Shown here in pieces: positions 55,190-64,000 of a stretch of DNA of 64,000 nucleotides; the first letter of the stretch is position 1, and every line of letters starts with the position of its first letter. The stretch comes from Isoetes taiwanensis (Eukaryota; Streptophyta; Lycopodiopsida; Isoetales; Isoetaceae), in the NCBI GenBank assembly GCA_021234155.1, contig JAJEKV010000011.1, forward strand, positions 20,042,677 to 20,106,676. The letters are read 5' to 3'. The translations under genes and the position numbers were made by a program. The notes under the pieces were generated by a model. The model was not told where the DNA came from. It made no database searches and was given only the letters and a program-made list of their open reading frames with translations.

Positions 55190-56215
55190 TAGCATTCCTT
55201 CACGCATTCGCCAATCTTCCGGCTCCGGAACGATCTTCTATCCTCCAAAATTTGCTGTCCTTTCAAGAAAATCATGCAGACACCATTCTCTTTGGAAATT
55301 TTGATAATCTGCTTCCCTCGTCTTTTGATATGGACCCCATTACTCATGAAGTGCCCTTCTGGGATAACCTTTCTACGGATTCTGACCATAGAGGCATTCA
55401 TCATCCTCTTAATCCGGCCACTCGGATTCCTTTTCCGGCCACTCGGAAATTCGATCGGATGTGGAGCTGGATGAGAGACTAAAGAGAACCAGGATACCTC
55501 ACCTCAGGAACGGAAAATGGCCATTTACAATGGTATTCCCTTGAATCTTCCAGTTGTTCATTCTAAAATTGATGCTCTATCTCATTCTGCTCTATCTCAT
55601 TGAGGGCCATTGGTAATTGCTTAGGGGAGGTTATCCATTCCCCAAACAGATTTCCCTTCTTTCTATATTATTAAGGAAATTGACTGGGTTAAGGGAAAAA
55701 CATATTGGCATCAAAATTGACTCTGACACCTTTTTAGACGTCAGCTTACTCCAAGACTCCTACTAGCAAGCCCAAAGATAAAGAAAAAATTGAAGTTCAT
55801 CCTAATATTGGGAATGACTACCATGCCCAAAAGTAATAGTGGGATCAGAATTGATGGGAATGATAAGGCTAAAGTGATTGGGGAATCCAGCTATGCTCAT
55901 ATAAATCATAATGATATTCCTAATCCAGATCAGCACTCCTGGTCTATGATTGTTGAACCCTTCAAGATGGGCAGAGTTAAGATTGTAAAAGATAGGGATG
56001 ACCAGGTCGAAGTTGAGATTATCGAAAATAAGGATGACTAGCCCGACAATATCATTATGGAATATAGTCACAATGAGGAAGAGTTCTGGGAAAACTTCAA
56101 TTATGAGAATGACTTATCCAACAATTTTGTCCCTAAGTATATTGAGTATGATGAGTTCCTGGGCAGAAAAGAGGATGATAACTGGAAGATGATCATCCAT
56201 CAAAACAAGAAATGA
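55190..56215 (+). pseudogene. LINE ORF1-like region
   Basis: Broken plus-strand frames give FDMDPITHEVPFWDNLSTDS, NGIPLNLPVVHSKIDALSH, and an acidic C-terminal part, RVKIVKDRDDQVEVEIIENK, FWENFNYENDLSNNF and EDDNWKMIIHQNKK. The tail shape (an acidic block, then a basic WKMI..QNKK end) and its place directly before an endonuclease domain suggest LINE ORF1. No RRM or zinc knuckle is found. Stops and frame changes are frequent. Confidence 0.45.
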
Positions 56216-56280
56216 GGTAAAGATAACAACCTTTAACCTACCAGAAAAAGTTCTAGGGTCTATAAAAAAGCTCTCTTTTA

Positions 56281-56870
56281 TGGATATTAACTTCAGATGC
56301 CTTTCTTGGAATATCCAAGTATCAACTCCAATGCAAAACATGACTGGCTCGATGTCTATCTTTCTTCCATAGCTTTTGATATTTTTTTTTCAAGAACACA
56401 AAATTTATGATGATAAATTTGAAAGGTTGCTATCTAATGGTCTTTCTTCAAATTTTAGGCTTTGGGCCATCAAAGCAAACAATACTTCTGCAGGTACCTT
56501 AATAGCTTGGAGGGACAATTTAAATCTGTCCAATATTCAGATGATGCATGACAATAGAGGTAGATGACAAATTCTTCATGGAGATGTTGGTAATATCAGA
56601 ATTGTCTTTGACAACATTCTTTTTTTTTTTTAATTGAAGGCATAAAGTCTTTGACAACATTCATGCCTTCAACCAGCCAGGTGATAGATTTCTTTTTTGG
56701 CATACTATCAGATTTAGTTTAAATAATTGTGTGATGGCTGGGGACTTTAATATGGTCACTTATGATTATATGAAGAGCACCAATTTTAGGCCTCTGTCCA
56801 ACCAAGAGTATAATTCCTAGTCTCATTTGATGTCTAGTTATAATTTTAAATTAGCGACAGTTGATATTTG
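56281..56870 (+). pseudogene. LINE ORF2 endonuclease domain
   Basis: MDINFRCLSWNIQ opens an endonuclease/exonuclease/phosphatase-like domain. FFFQEHKIYDDKFERLLS (catalytic Glu region), NTSAGTLIAWRDNLNL and MAGDFNMVTYDYMKS (catalytic Asp/Asn) follow in order. This is the apurinic-type endonuclease of plant LINEs that nicks the target. The domain is broken by frame changes and by a 43-bp duplication-insertion at 56604-56662. After it, RT is missing and the sequence passes straight to a 3' end with poly(A) (57013-57027), so most of ORF2 is deleted. Confidence 0.75.
56604..56662 (-). mobile_element. Tiny retroposon insertion with 16-bp target duplication
   Basis: GTCTTTGACAACATTC at 56604-56619 is perfectly repeated at 56647-56662. 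Between them lie only 27 bp, a T12 run followed by aattgaaggcataaa. On the minus strand this is a short body with a poly(A) tail, the signature of target-primed insertion with extreme 5' truncation. Confidence 0.8.
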
Positions 56871-57012
56871 AGTCCTATTTGAGTGTGTTGTCTTATGCAT
56901 AGGCTGGTGGTTCTACTTAGTGGATCATGATTATCCTCTGAGACTTTATTCCCGCCTCTGCATTTGTATTTTGCTTTTTGGCTTGGAGTTTCAATAAAGT
57001 TTGTCGTCCTTC

Positions 57013-57027
57013 AAAAAAAAAAAAAAA
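57013..57027. repeat. Poly(A) end of LINE
   Basis: An A15 tract follows ttgtcgtccttc, with AATAAA at 56994-56999 (tttcaataaagtttg) as a likely polyadenylation signal. Confidence 0.75.
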
Positions 57028-57121
57028 TAGCTTTCCTTGAAGCTTATCTACCTAAATATAAAATGAAATGTGTGCCATTGGTTTTAAATTGTACAAGAAA
57101 TTTATGGCGTGACCTTGGTTC

Positions 57122-57415
57122 TTTTTTTTTTGAAGAAGCTGTGTCAGCAATATATTAAAAGAATGGTAATGTTACAAAGCAAGTGAGGAGGAAGGAGAAC
57201 TGCCCCAAAGAGGCAGGTGATACCTCGACCTCCACAACAACTACAACTCTCTTTTTGGCAAGCAGCCATCACCATCTACCACACCAAGAAGTCCAGCCAA
57301 ATGGAAAACTTCCGCTCTACTAATCAGGAACACCAAAAAGCTTTGAAATAAAACTTGTGCACGAGTCGAGGAATGGAGAGGCTGCGGGCCTTAGCTCCCT
57401 TATGTTTATATTTAG
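57122..57415 (-). mobile_element. LINE 3' end on minus strand
   Basis: The minus strand ends ...cattcttttaatatattgctg ...cttcttcAAAAAAAAAA (T10 at 57122-57131). It resembles the end of the LINE at 51083 (ctttgtaa.att ... ttcttc plus A run). Only the 3' region is present, with no readable RT. Confidence 0.5.
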
Positions 57416-59575
57416 GTAAATGAGTTGGGTCAATATTTCACGTACCGAGGTGGAGACGGGATCGTGTTTGTTCATGTCTTTTGGAATGCATGTGTTGAAT
57501 TTGTTGTTTGGACTCACTTGTTGGTTAACATGTCAAAATTTTCCATTTTGGGGTGATTTAACATGTGGACACTTAGTAATAGACGACATTCTCAACTATG
57601 GAAAATTCGAATCGCGTTTGTGTTTGGTTTTGTGATCAAAAAACAAAATATCAAATTCTCAAATGAATATCACAACATAGCAGAACATTCATTAATCATT
57701 TAGTTATGTATATATACCACGACTTAATGCTCTGAGCTATAATGAAGTTTTTCCTGAATTTCACTTTCCAGTAAATATAATTCCACATCTCGCTAATATG
57801 CCAAAATTTTGATTGCATTCCAAATAAAGTAAAGCAAGAATAAGTAACACATTATTTCAAAACATAAAAAACTCTTAAAGAGTGTGTTGAAAAACCAATA
57901 ATTAACTAAAACTTCATGCTGCAACATAATGAGCTTGTTGTTCATACTAATAACCCCCTTGAGGGCAAGCTGCTAAGCCATCTGAAAGTAACACTTTGCA
58001 AGGAGGAAGGCCAGGTGTCTAAATTTGTAACGGATAGTCAAAAGTTCAGTGATAGTTGCCTGTGCCATGGCATGGACAATTAACACATCTATGTGGAAAG
58101 ATGTTAGTATTTGATTCAATTCAGTATCAATCAATACTTTAGCTTGAATTTATCCCTTTCAATACAAAGACCAAATGAATTTCAATGGTTCTTTCGACCT
58201 TAACTTCAATGGTTCCTAATATATTCAAATATCAATGCAAGGAAATACAAGCGGCTTTCGATCAAACAACTTCTTTTCCGCTTATGGACTGCCCCGATCT
58301 CCTCCGATGGTTTGAAGCTTCATAAGATCCTTGCTTTCTTTAAATCACCCATTAGCAGTCGGTTTCGGGCTTCAGTTGCGGATCGGCCGAAATTTTGCCT
58401 CCAAAAACATTTGATCTATATATCCCACATTCATATCTCGATAAATTGGCTCCTTGACCATTGGAATGTCAATTTCACATAACCTTAAGTGAATAATGCA
58501 ACATTAGGTCATAAGATTTCTTGCTCATCAACAAAGCAACCTTTGACCTAATTTTCTTCACAGACCTATATATGAGACTAACTGTTAATCTCACATATAT
58601 GATAATCACTGTTAACATTAACATTCCTCCTTTAAGCAAGACCAAGTTGCATGGTTAACACCTCTGCAACCTGATGAGAAAAGAAAATTCTGTCATTCTT
58701 GCCTATATTGTATCTGCTACATGGCTGAGAGGTTGCAATGCAATCTCTGCATTTCGCACCTCTGCAATCTCTGCATTTTGCAATGCAATCTCTGGAATTC
58801 TGCTCTGCATTGATATGTGCAAGCTTGTTTTAAAATAAAAATCCTACAAGGCATCACGGGTACACTCAACTCTTTGCACATGGATGTGGATATAACACAT
58901 CTCATGTAATGGAGAAAACAAAATATGTTGTTACGTAATTACTTGATTATCATGCATATGAAAGTTAGATTATGAAACATCAATTTGGCATTTCGATCAT
59001 ACTATAATCTTTGCGGTACATAATTTTTGAACCATGGAAGATAGATTTTGCATTTACGATCATATTGCAATGGTGCAGGCACCATTCAATGACTAGTAGG
59101 ATAAGATTTAAAAAGTGATGATACAAAGTGCATGGCAAAACAACTAAAACATCAATAACATCATGTAGAAAATCAAAGCGAAATTACCGGCACATCGCAA
59201 AAAAAATAAGGATGGGTGCCGAGATATATAAGCGCCCGGTTGAACAAAAGTGCGAAAAAGATACCATGCAATGCGTAAAAACTTAAATCGAAACCATGAT
59301 CAATGTTTAACCTCCTCAATGAATATGAAATAAGAGAATGGATTATTTATAAGTATGGGTGGGATAAAATAAGCAAAAAGAACACTGCACTAAATAGCAT
59401 GATAAGTGTCAATACTCTTGGTTTTGTGGTTTTCTGGGCAAAAGTTTAAGATGAGGCTACTTGAAAACATTAGCCATCTTTACATTTACCAGAGATCGTT
59501 GAAGTTGCATCATCTTTCTATATTTTGGATCTTTGAAAGGCACGAAAAAGACATGTTACGGAATTAAGAAGCTAG
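57416..59575. other. No supported gene; local repeat
   Basis: AT-rich DNA. At 58734-58810 a unit like tgcaatctctgcatt recurs several times in tandem, broken by gcaatgcaa. Short frames only, without domain. Confidence 0.5.
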
Positions 59576-59580
59576 CATGT
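59576..59580. repeat. Target-site duplication of solo LTR, left
   Basis: CATGT, repeated at 61250-61254. Confidence 0.85.
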
Positions 59581-61249
59581 TGTGGCGGCTCCCCGAATAT
59601 ATCACGACACCGGACGTATACATGCGGGGACTTTCCCCTCCATGGCGACCACCTGCGCCATGGCGGGAACCCCTCCGTCTATTCCGGCCACCCATATTAT
59701 GGTGCGAAAGAAGGACCACGAAGGGTCATTATTGCGCCTTCAATGGGACTCCCTCGTCGCGGAAGCATGAATACAAGGGTTAGCACCACGGCGCAAATCA
59801 CATATAAATAACCACCACGAAGGGTGGCGCGCATCCATCAAATACCAGCGGCAAAGAATATGCATCTAAAACTAAAAAGCACCCAAACCTCGGGTTCTAC
59901 CGGCTCGGACTCGGTGAGGATCGGCGGCGGTTGGGCCTCAAGAAGATCAGCGGGCCAGGAGTCTTGGCATGGCGTTAGGCGGCATAGAACATCGGCTAGG
60001 GTTGTCCCTCTCCATCCGCCCCTCCATGCACACTTTGCGGATGGGTCAATTCACGCTATGAAGCCCGTTATAGCCTTCGGAGCAGCGAGGCTCGAGGCAT
60101 CACCTGTTGAGCCTACTCCGGGGGTTCATGAAGCCCGGTCCCGATGAAGGCGGAGGTCGGGGAAGCGTCCCCTTCGAGAATCCACGATGGTTCCATGGGT
60201 GAACTAGAGAATACGTGCGCATCAGCGACCCCGCATCCGTGCCCGACTTACTCACCTAAATCTACTCAAAGTGCAAGGTGCCCCATACGGGTCACACCTC
60301 TACACCGGGGAGTGTCGGACCCATATCCGACCCCTCGTGGCCTGGCTATCGAGGCCTAGCCCTTGTAGGAGTCTCGGGGAGCCTTTTATGTTAGGCAGGA
60401 CCCACCCCCACTTCACCAACGTGTTCCTTATGCAGTGCTAAGCCGGTCCATGGCGTCTATGACCGGTGGGCTCTTGTACCACGAGGCGCGGTGTGGGGAA
60501 TTACAGGGGGTTCTATCTAGGAACATACTATAGGTATATGAGTTGAGAGGTCTCTACCCGCCCTTAATTCCCCATTTTGAGTGATACCATACAAAGAACT
60601 ATCAATCCATCCTTTTTAAGAACCAAACCCGAATCGAGGAATAAAAAGAACTTACCTTTACAATCAAGGGGTTAGTTCCTACAATTAAAACAAAGAGAGA
60701 ACGAGACAAAACAACACAACAAGTGCCCAGCGTAGCTAACCTAGAATTCACAAGCTAAACTAATACTAACCAGTGTTTGGCTGGAACCATTATAGGTGGG
60801 GTGCTTCCATCTTCTTTGTAGCTAAGGTGGCGGCGGCGACTAGTGGGTGTCTGGCGATTGGGGGTCAACAACAGTCCTTGGCTTTCGGCAAAAGCGTCCT
60901 TGGGTGCTTTCGACTTTGGTCCTTGAAGCCCGGCAGCTCCTCTCCTCCATCTCCAGCTGCTCCTAATTCGAATTGGGGCACAAAAGCCCTAATTTGAGTG
61001 TCCAAAATGGAAACCATGCCTTGCCCAATCGATTTGGGCCAAGTGGCAACCCCTTGTTGGTGCTAATTAACTAATTTAGCTTAATTAGGGTAATTAGGCT
61101 ATATACTTTATAATTATCCACAATGGATTTATTAACATAGCTAAATAAAACCATTGTGGTCGACTCCCACTTAGACAATTACCCCCTTATGTCCTAGTGA
61201 CGTGTCTCGGCGTGCATACGTATACTGTATAAATGCCTGGAACGTCACA
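59581..61249 (-). repeat. Solo LTR of the chromovirus family
   Basis: The 1669-bp unit starts TGTGGCGG and ends GAACGTCACA on the plus strand, with the 5-bp direct repeat CATGT at 59576-59580 and 61250-61254. It contains the family block ctccatccgcccctcc...cactttgcggatggg (60020-60052), in the same orientation as the minus-strand LTR at 41579, so it lies on the minus strand. No gag-pol is adjacent. Recombination between LTRs explains this. The frames inside are not genes. Confidence 0.88.
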
Positions 61250-61254
61250 CATGT
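61250..61254. repeat. Target-site duplication of solo LTR, right
   Basis: CATGT, matching 59576-59580. Confidence 0.85.
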
Positions 61255-61499
61255 AGCCTGCACTTTAGTCTTCACAATTTCGGATATTATACTACAGTGC
61301 AATTTGAGAATCTAAGAAGTTCATTATTGAGAGAAGTGTGATACAAAATGCTAGAAAGGAAACATAAAAGTATCATACCAAAAACACTTGTAACTTGCAT
61401 GCAGATTTGGGAAACCTGAGGCATTGCAATAATTTGCCAGAAACAGAATATGAATCAGTCACATGAAATGTAGAATCTTTCTAAAAGATTTTTGTAATA

Positions 61500-61630
61500 A
61501 TAAGTATCCACAGCGAGGTTCTAGCAGTTGACTCACAAATAAATAACCATCTTTTTCCACATAAGCAAGGTCCCCAGTGTGCAGCCAACCATCTTTATCC
61601 ACAGTTGCAAAATTGAAGTTGGCGGGACAA
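61500..61630 (-). pseudogene. 4CL-like adenylate-forming enzyme fragment
   Basis: The minus strand reads FNFATVDKDGWLHTGDLAYV, then EKDGYLFV and a GTGAGT donor. This is the GWLHTGD motif of acyl-CoA ligases such as 4-coumarate:CoA ligase, where the Asp contacts the ribose of AMP. Only one exon-sized block is present; the VDRLKE motif and the AMP-binding P-loop were not found. The flanks have no frame, so it is a fragment. Confidence 0.65.
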
Positions 61631-61954
61631 AGGCATAACCGCGAGACAAAGGATATGTCAACTCTAGAACTTAGGAATGGTGAAAGAAACTGTCTATTTT
61701 GGGACCCAACCACCCCATAGAAGCTCATAAACATTACACCATATGTACTTACTTTTATGCAGTACTTTTTTCTTTGTAATGTAAAAGCGGGCCAAATCTG
61801 ATCTCTTAGATGCTTGATATTCTCGGTCATACTTAAATTCAACTTCCAAAATTGTGTTAGTTAGTTTAACAAAAACTTCCACAATTCAAATCATATTATG
61901 AAGCCACCTAAACAAAGACATATGTAAATAGAGAGAGATTAAGAGCAGCTTACT

Positions 61955-62670
61955 AGTAATATCAATCTGACCATGATCCAAAGCTGGAATAGGCTCAAGC
62001 AACTCCTTGTCAGCCAAATGTATTGAACTAGCTGTAGAACTTCGCCAGAGAGCAGACTTGGTGGCAGTAGGATTATTTTCTTGGCTTTCTCCTCAAGTTT
62101 GTATTCATCATTGCAAACAACTTGGTTAGCATCCAGACCTCCTGTGTTAGATTCTGAAGGATCGCCAGACCTAAGAATAGTCTGATCATCAACGATCTTT
62201 GGTACCATCATGTCGAGGGATTCGATCACGGGCCTCCTTGAACTCCGTTGTGATGTTTGTTGATGTTATATAGGTATTATAGACATTGTTTTCTTCATCT
62301 CTTTGTACTTTATCCGATTCTGAGATATCAATAAGGCATTCATGAAATGAGGGACTGGTGTTTTCATCTTGAAGATTTACTGTATTAATTGGATTTTCAT
62401 CAGAATCATAGCCAGCATGCGAAGCTTCGGCTGCCAAAGAAACTGCAGGGGCCTTGTTCACTTCCTCATCAATCCCTTCCATAAAGGCATCGAATGGATC
62501 AACTTCCTCATGTCACCACCAGCATCCTCAGCATTATCATTTGTCAAGAAATAGAAATCTTCTTCAAGTGAGTCTACATACCTTCTTTCAATTTCCTCTA
62601 TTCGTAGAACTTCCAAAGATCTCTGTCTACTCTCCATTGAAATGGGATTGGGCCGGTGCATGTAACTTGA
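61955..62670 (-). pseudogene. DDX42/RH24-type DEAD-box helicase N-terminal fragment
   Basis: The minus strand reads MESRQRSLEVLRIEEIERRY, then EEDFYFLTNDNAEDAGGD, and after a one-base shift EEVDPFDAFMEGIDEEVNKA, LAAEASHAGYDSDENPIN, and further on ADKELLEPIPALDHGQIDIT followed by a GTAAGC donor at 61951-61956. DPLDAFM.GI, AGY.SDE.. and EPIPALDHS.IDY are the N-terminal signature of plant RH24 and animal DDX42, which act as RNA helicases linked to splicing. The helicase core itself is not in the window. A 4CL-like fragment lies just downstream on the same strand. The shift and the unrelated middle part suggest a pseudogene or a captured fragment. Confidence 0.68.
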
Positions 62671-64000
62671 TGATCTTGACTAAAGAAGAGGATCGAAATG
62701 GAAAATAGAGGAGGCAGTTTTTCGAGTTTTTGTTGCGGATCCGCGGCTCACTTGCAAAGAAAGAGTATGAAGAACTCTGCGAAATGAACTCTGCTATGGC
62801 GACGCTGGCGCCGCTCTGAAGAACCCTAAAGAAACCTAAGGGTGCCTCCCCATTAGCCCAAAAACCGACCTTCCCTTTGCCACGTGTGAAACCCAGTTCT
62901 AAAAATGCCATTCCCGTTAAGAACCCAAGTGCCTATTTTTTTTTTGACATGGCGAGGGCAACTGCTTTTTGGGAAGGAGCGAAGAACTTCCGAATACCCG
63001 GTTCGAACTCCATTTGTCTTCTAGTGGGGATCCGGCCGATTGGGATCACCCAGCTGGCCTCCCTCCCAGTAACAAAAGTTTGGCGCCAATAAAAATGGAA
63101 GCTCCATTTCGTCATTTTTCAAGCCAGGGTCCTCAATTTTCTTGGAGCCACAATGAGAGGAAATACAAGGCATTTACATGCGATCTTTGCCCAAATGCAC
63201 TGGCATCGGACAATTCTCATCGAGTAGAACAATTCAATCGGGTTAGATTTACGAATTTGTTTGCACAACTTTTCAATTTTATATGTTTTCAATCCACATT
63301 TTCATATTTTGTATCTGAGAGATCGTTCACTACCTTGATGCATGAATATGAAGAGGATTATGTCTTAGAAACTCAAGAACGAGGAAGCTTTTAGCCATTC
63401 GAATTCCATTCCACTTGGCCAAACGACCTCCACAAAGTCTGGTCAAGGCGTCCCAAAACTCCACAAATCTTATGTGCCCAATCAATGCGGGCCAACCAAA
63501 GAAGAGATTTGGGATTGATAAGAAAGATGGGAGATTATGCGCTTTGAATTGAGCACGAAAATTTGTCGAATAAGCGCCTTGATAGCCCTAGGATCAGAAA
63601 AGTATATTTTGTGATTATCTTTAATTGAAGTATCTTGTTCTCACGCTAATCGGCCCCTGCCATTCTAAAGAGCACTTAGAGTTTTCATGATCGACTCTGC
63701 GTTACCACTTTGTTTTAGAGCGAACCACTTTGTCACCAATCTTATTGGTTTTCCTTGCACTTTTCATTTGCCTCATCGGATCATATCTCTCATTTATACC
63801 ATTTGCGGATATCGTTCGCGGAATCACAAAACTTAGCATAAAGAACAAACTTAGCTCCTAAATCGGCCAGCAATTTTTGCCATAAGCCCGACCAAATGCT
63901 CTAGCCGTTGCATTTTAGGAGGTCGAATTCGATGAAGACACTCTATGATTTGTGAATTCCCGGTTTGGTTTTCAATTATTTACCATAGAGGCCGATAGAT
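62671..64000. other. Unresolved sequence
   Basis: A plus-strand frame at 62969-63394 (141 aa, with FTCDLCPNALASDN) has no recognisable domain. On the minus strand near 63870-63800, LYAKFCDSANDIRKWY can be read between stops. Neither is enough for a call. A T9 tract lies at 62937-62945. Confidence 0.35.

Noticed and set aside
59581-61249. Frames with protein-like length in the solo LTR
   Set aside because: They fall inside a defined LTR, share no domain and are not kept in the related LTRs.
62990-63020. tRNA-like B box (ggttcgaactcc)
   Set aside because: One base too many compared with the B box, no A box at the right distance and no cloverleaf could be drawn.

Overview
The window looks like accessory, repeat-dominated chromatin of a large land-plant nuclear genome. 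The evidence is plant-type Ty3/gypsy lineages (a Tat-like element and chromodomain-bearing chromoviruses), several LINE families, GT-AG introns, and diverged fragments of plant genes (a DDX42/RH24-type helicase and an adenylate-forming 4CL-like enzyme). The gene content and the DUF3504/Crypton-like remnant would fit a fern or another non-flowering plant, but I cannot prove the species. No bacterial or organellar operons, rRNA, tRNA or CRISPR arrays were recognised.

Layout. 0.4-1.7 kb: minus-strand remnant of a Crypton-type tyrosine recombinase. 3.73-14.94 kb: complete Tat-like LTR element with two 2484-bp LTRs, ATTGT target duplications, frameshifted gag-pol, and an archaeal-type RNase H module lying between protease and reverse transcriptase. 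15.1-18.2 kb: two plus-strand LINE remnants with different microsatellite tails. 19.96-33.15 kb: complete chromovirus (CCATT target duplications, initiator-Met primer site, polypurine tract, gag, protease, RT, RNase H, integrase, chromodomain). It has an unusual 4.2-kb leader holding a histone H3-like gene and a second unknown protein of about 510 aa with its own TATA box. 33.2-40.9 kb: low-content DNA with local duplications and a cluster of exons of an unrecognised minus-strand gene. 40.9-49.1 kb: a minus-strand LINE tail interrupted by the 3' half of a related chromovirus, which is fused to the 5' half of a Tat-like element. 49.1-57.4 kb: zinc-knuckle gag-like and LINE fragments, poly(A) retroposon ends and a scrambled integrase. 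59.58-61.25 kb: a solo LTR of the chromovirus family. 61.5-62.7 kb: minus-strand host-gene fragments.

How it fits together. Most of the DNA is made of layers of LTR elements and LINEs. The key observation is the histone H3 homologue inside the chromovirus. Its N-terminus begins MARTKQT. Its C-terminus keeps the H3 signature from loop 2 to the stop codon. The same element encodes a chromodomain, a family that often reads methylated H3, so a transposon carrying both a histone-like protein and a histone reader is the best candidate here for an undescribed system. Most coding regions carry frameshifts, some of which could be base-calling errors in homopolymers and GC-rich runs rather than true decay.
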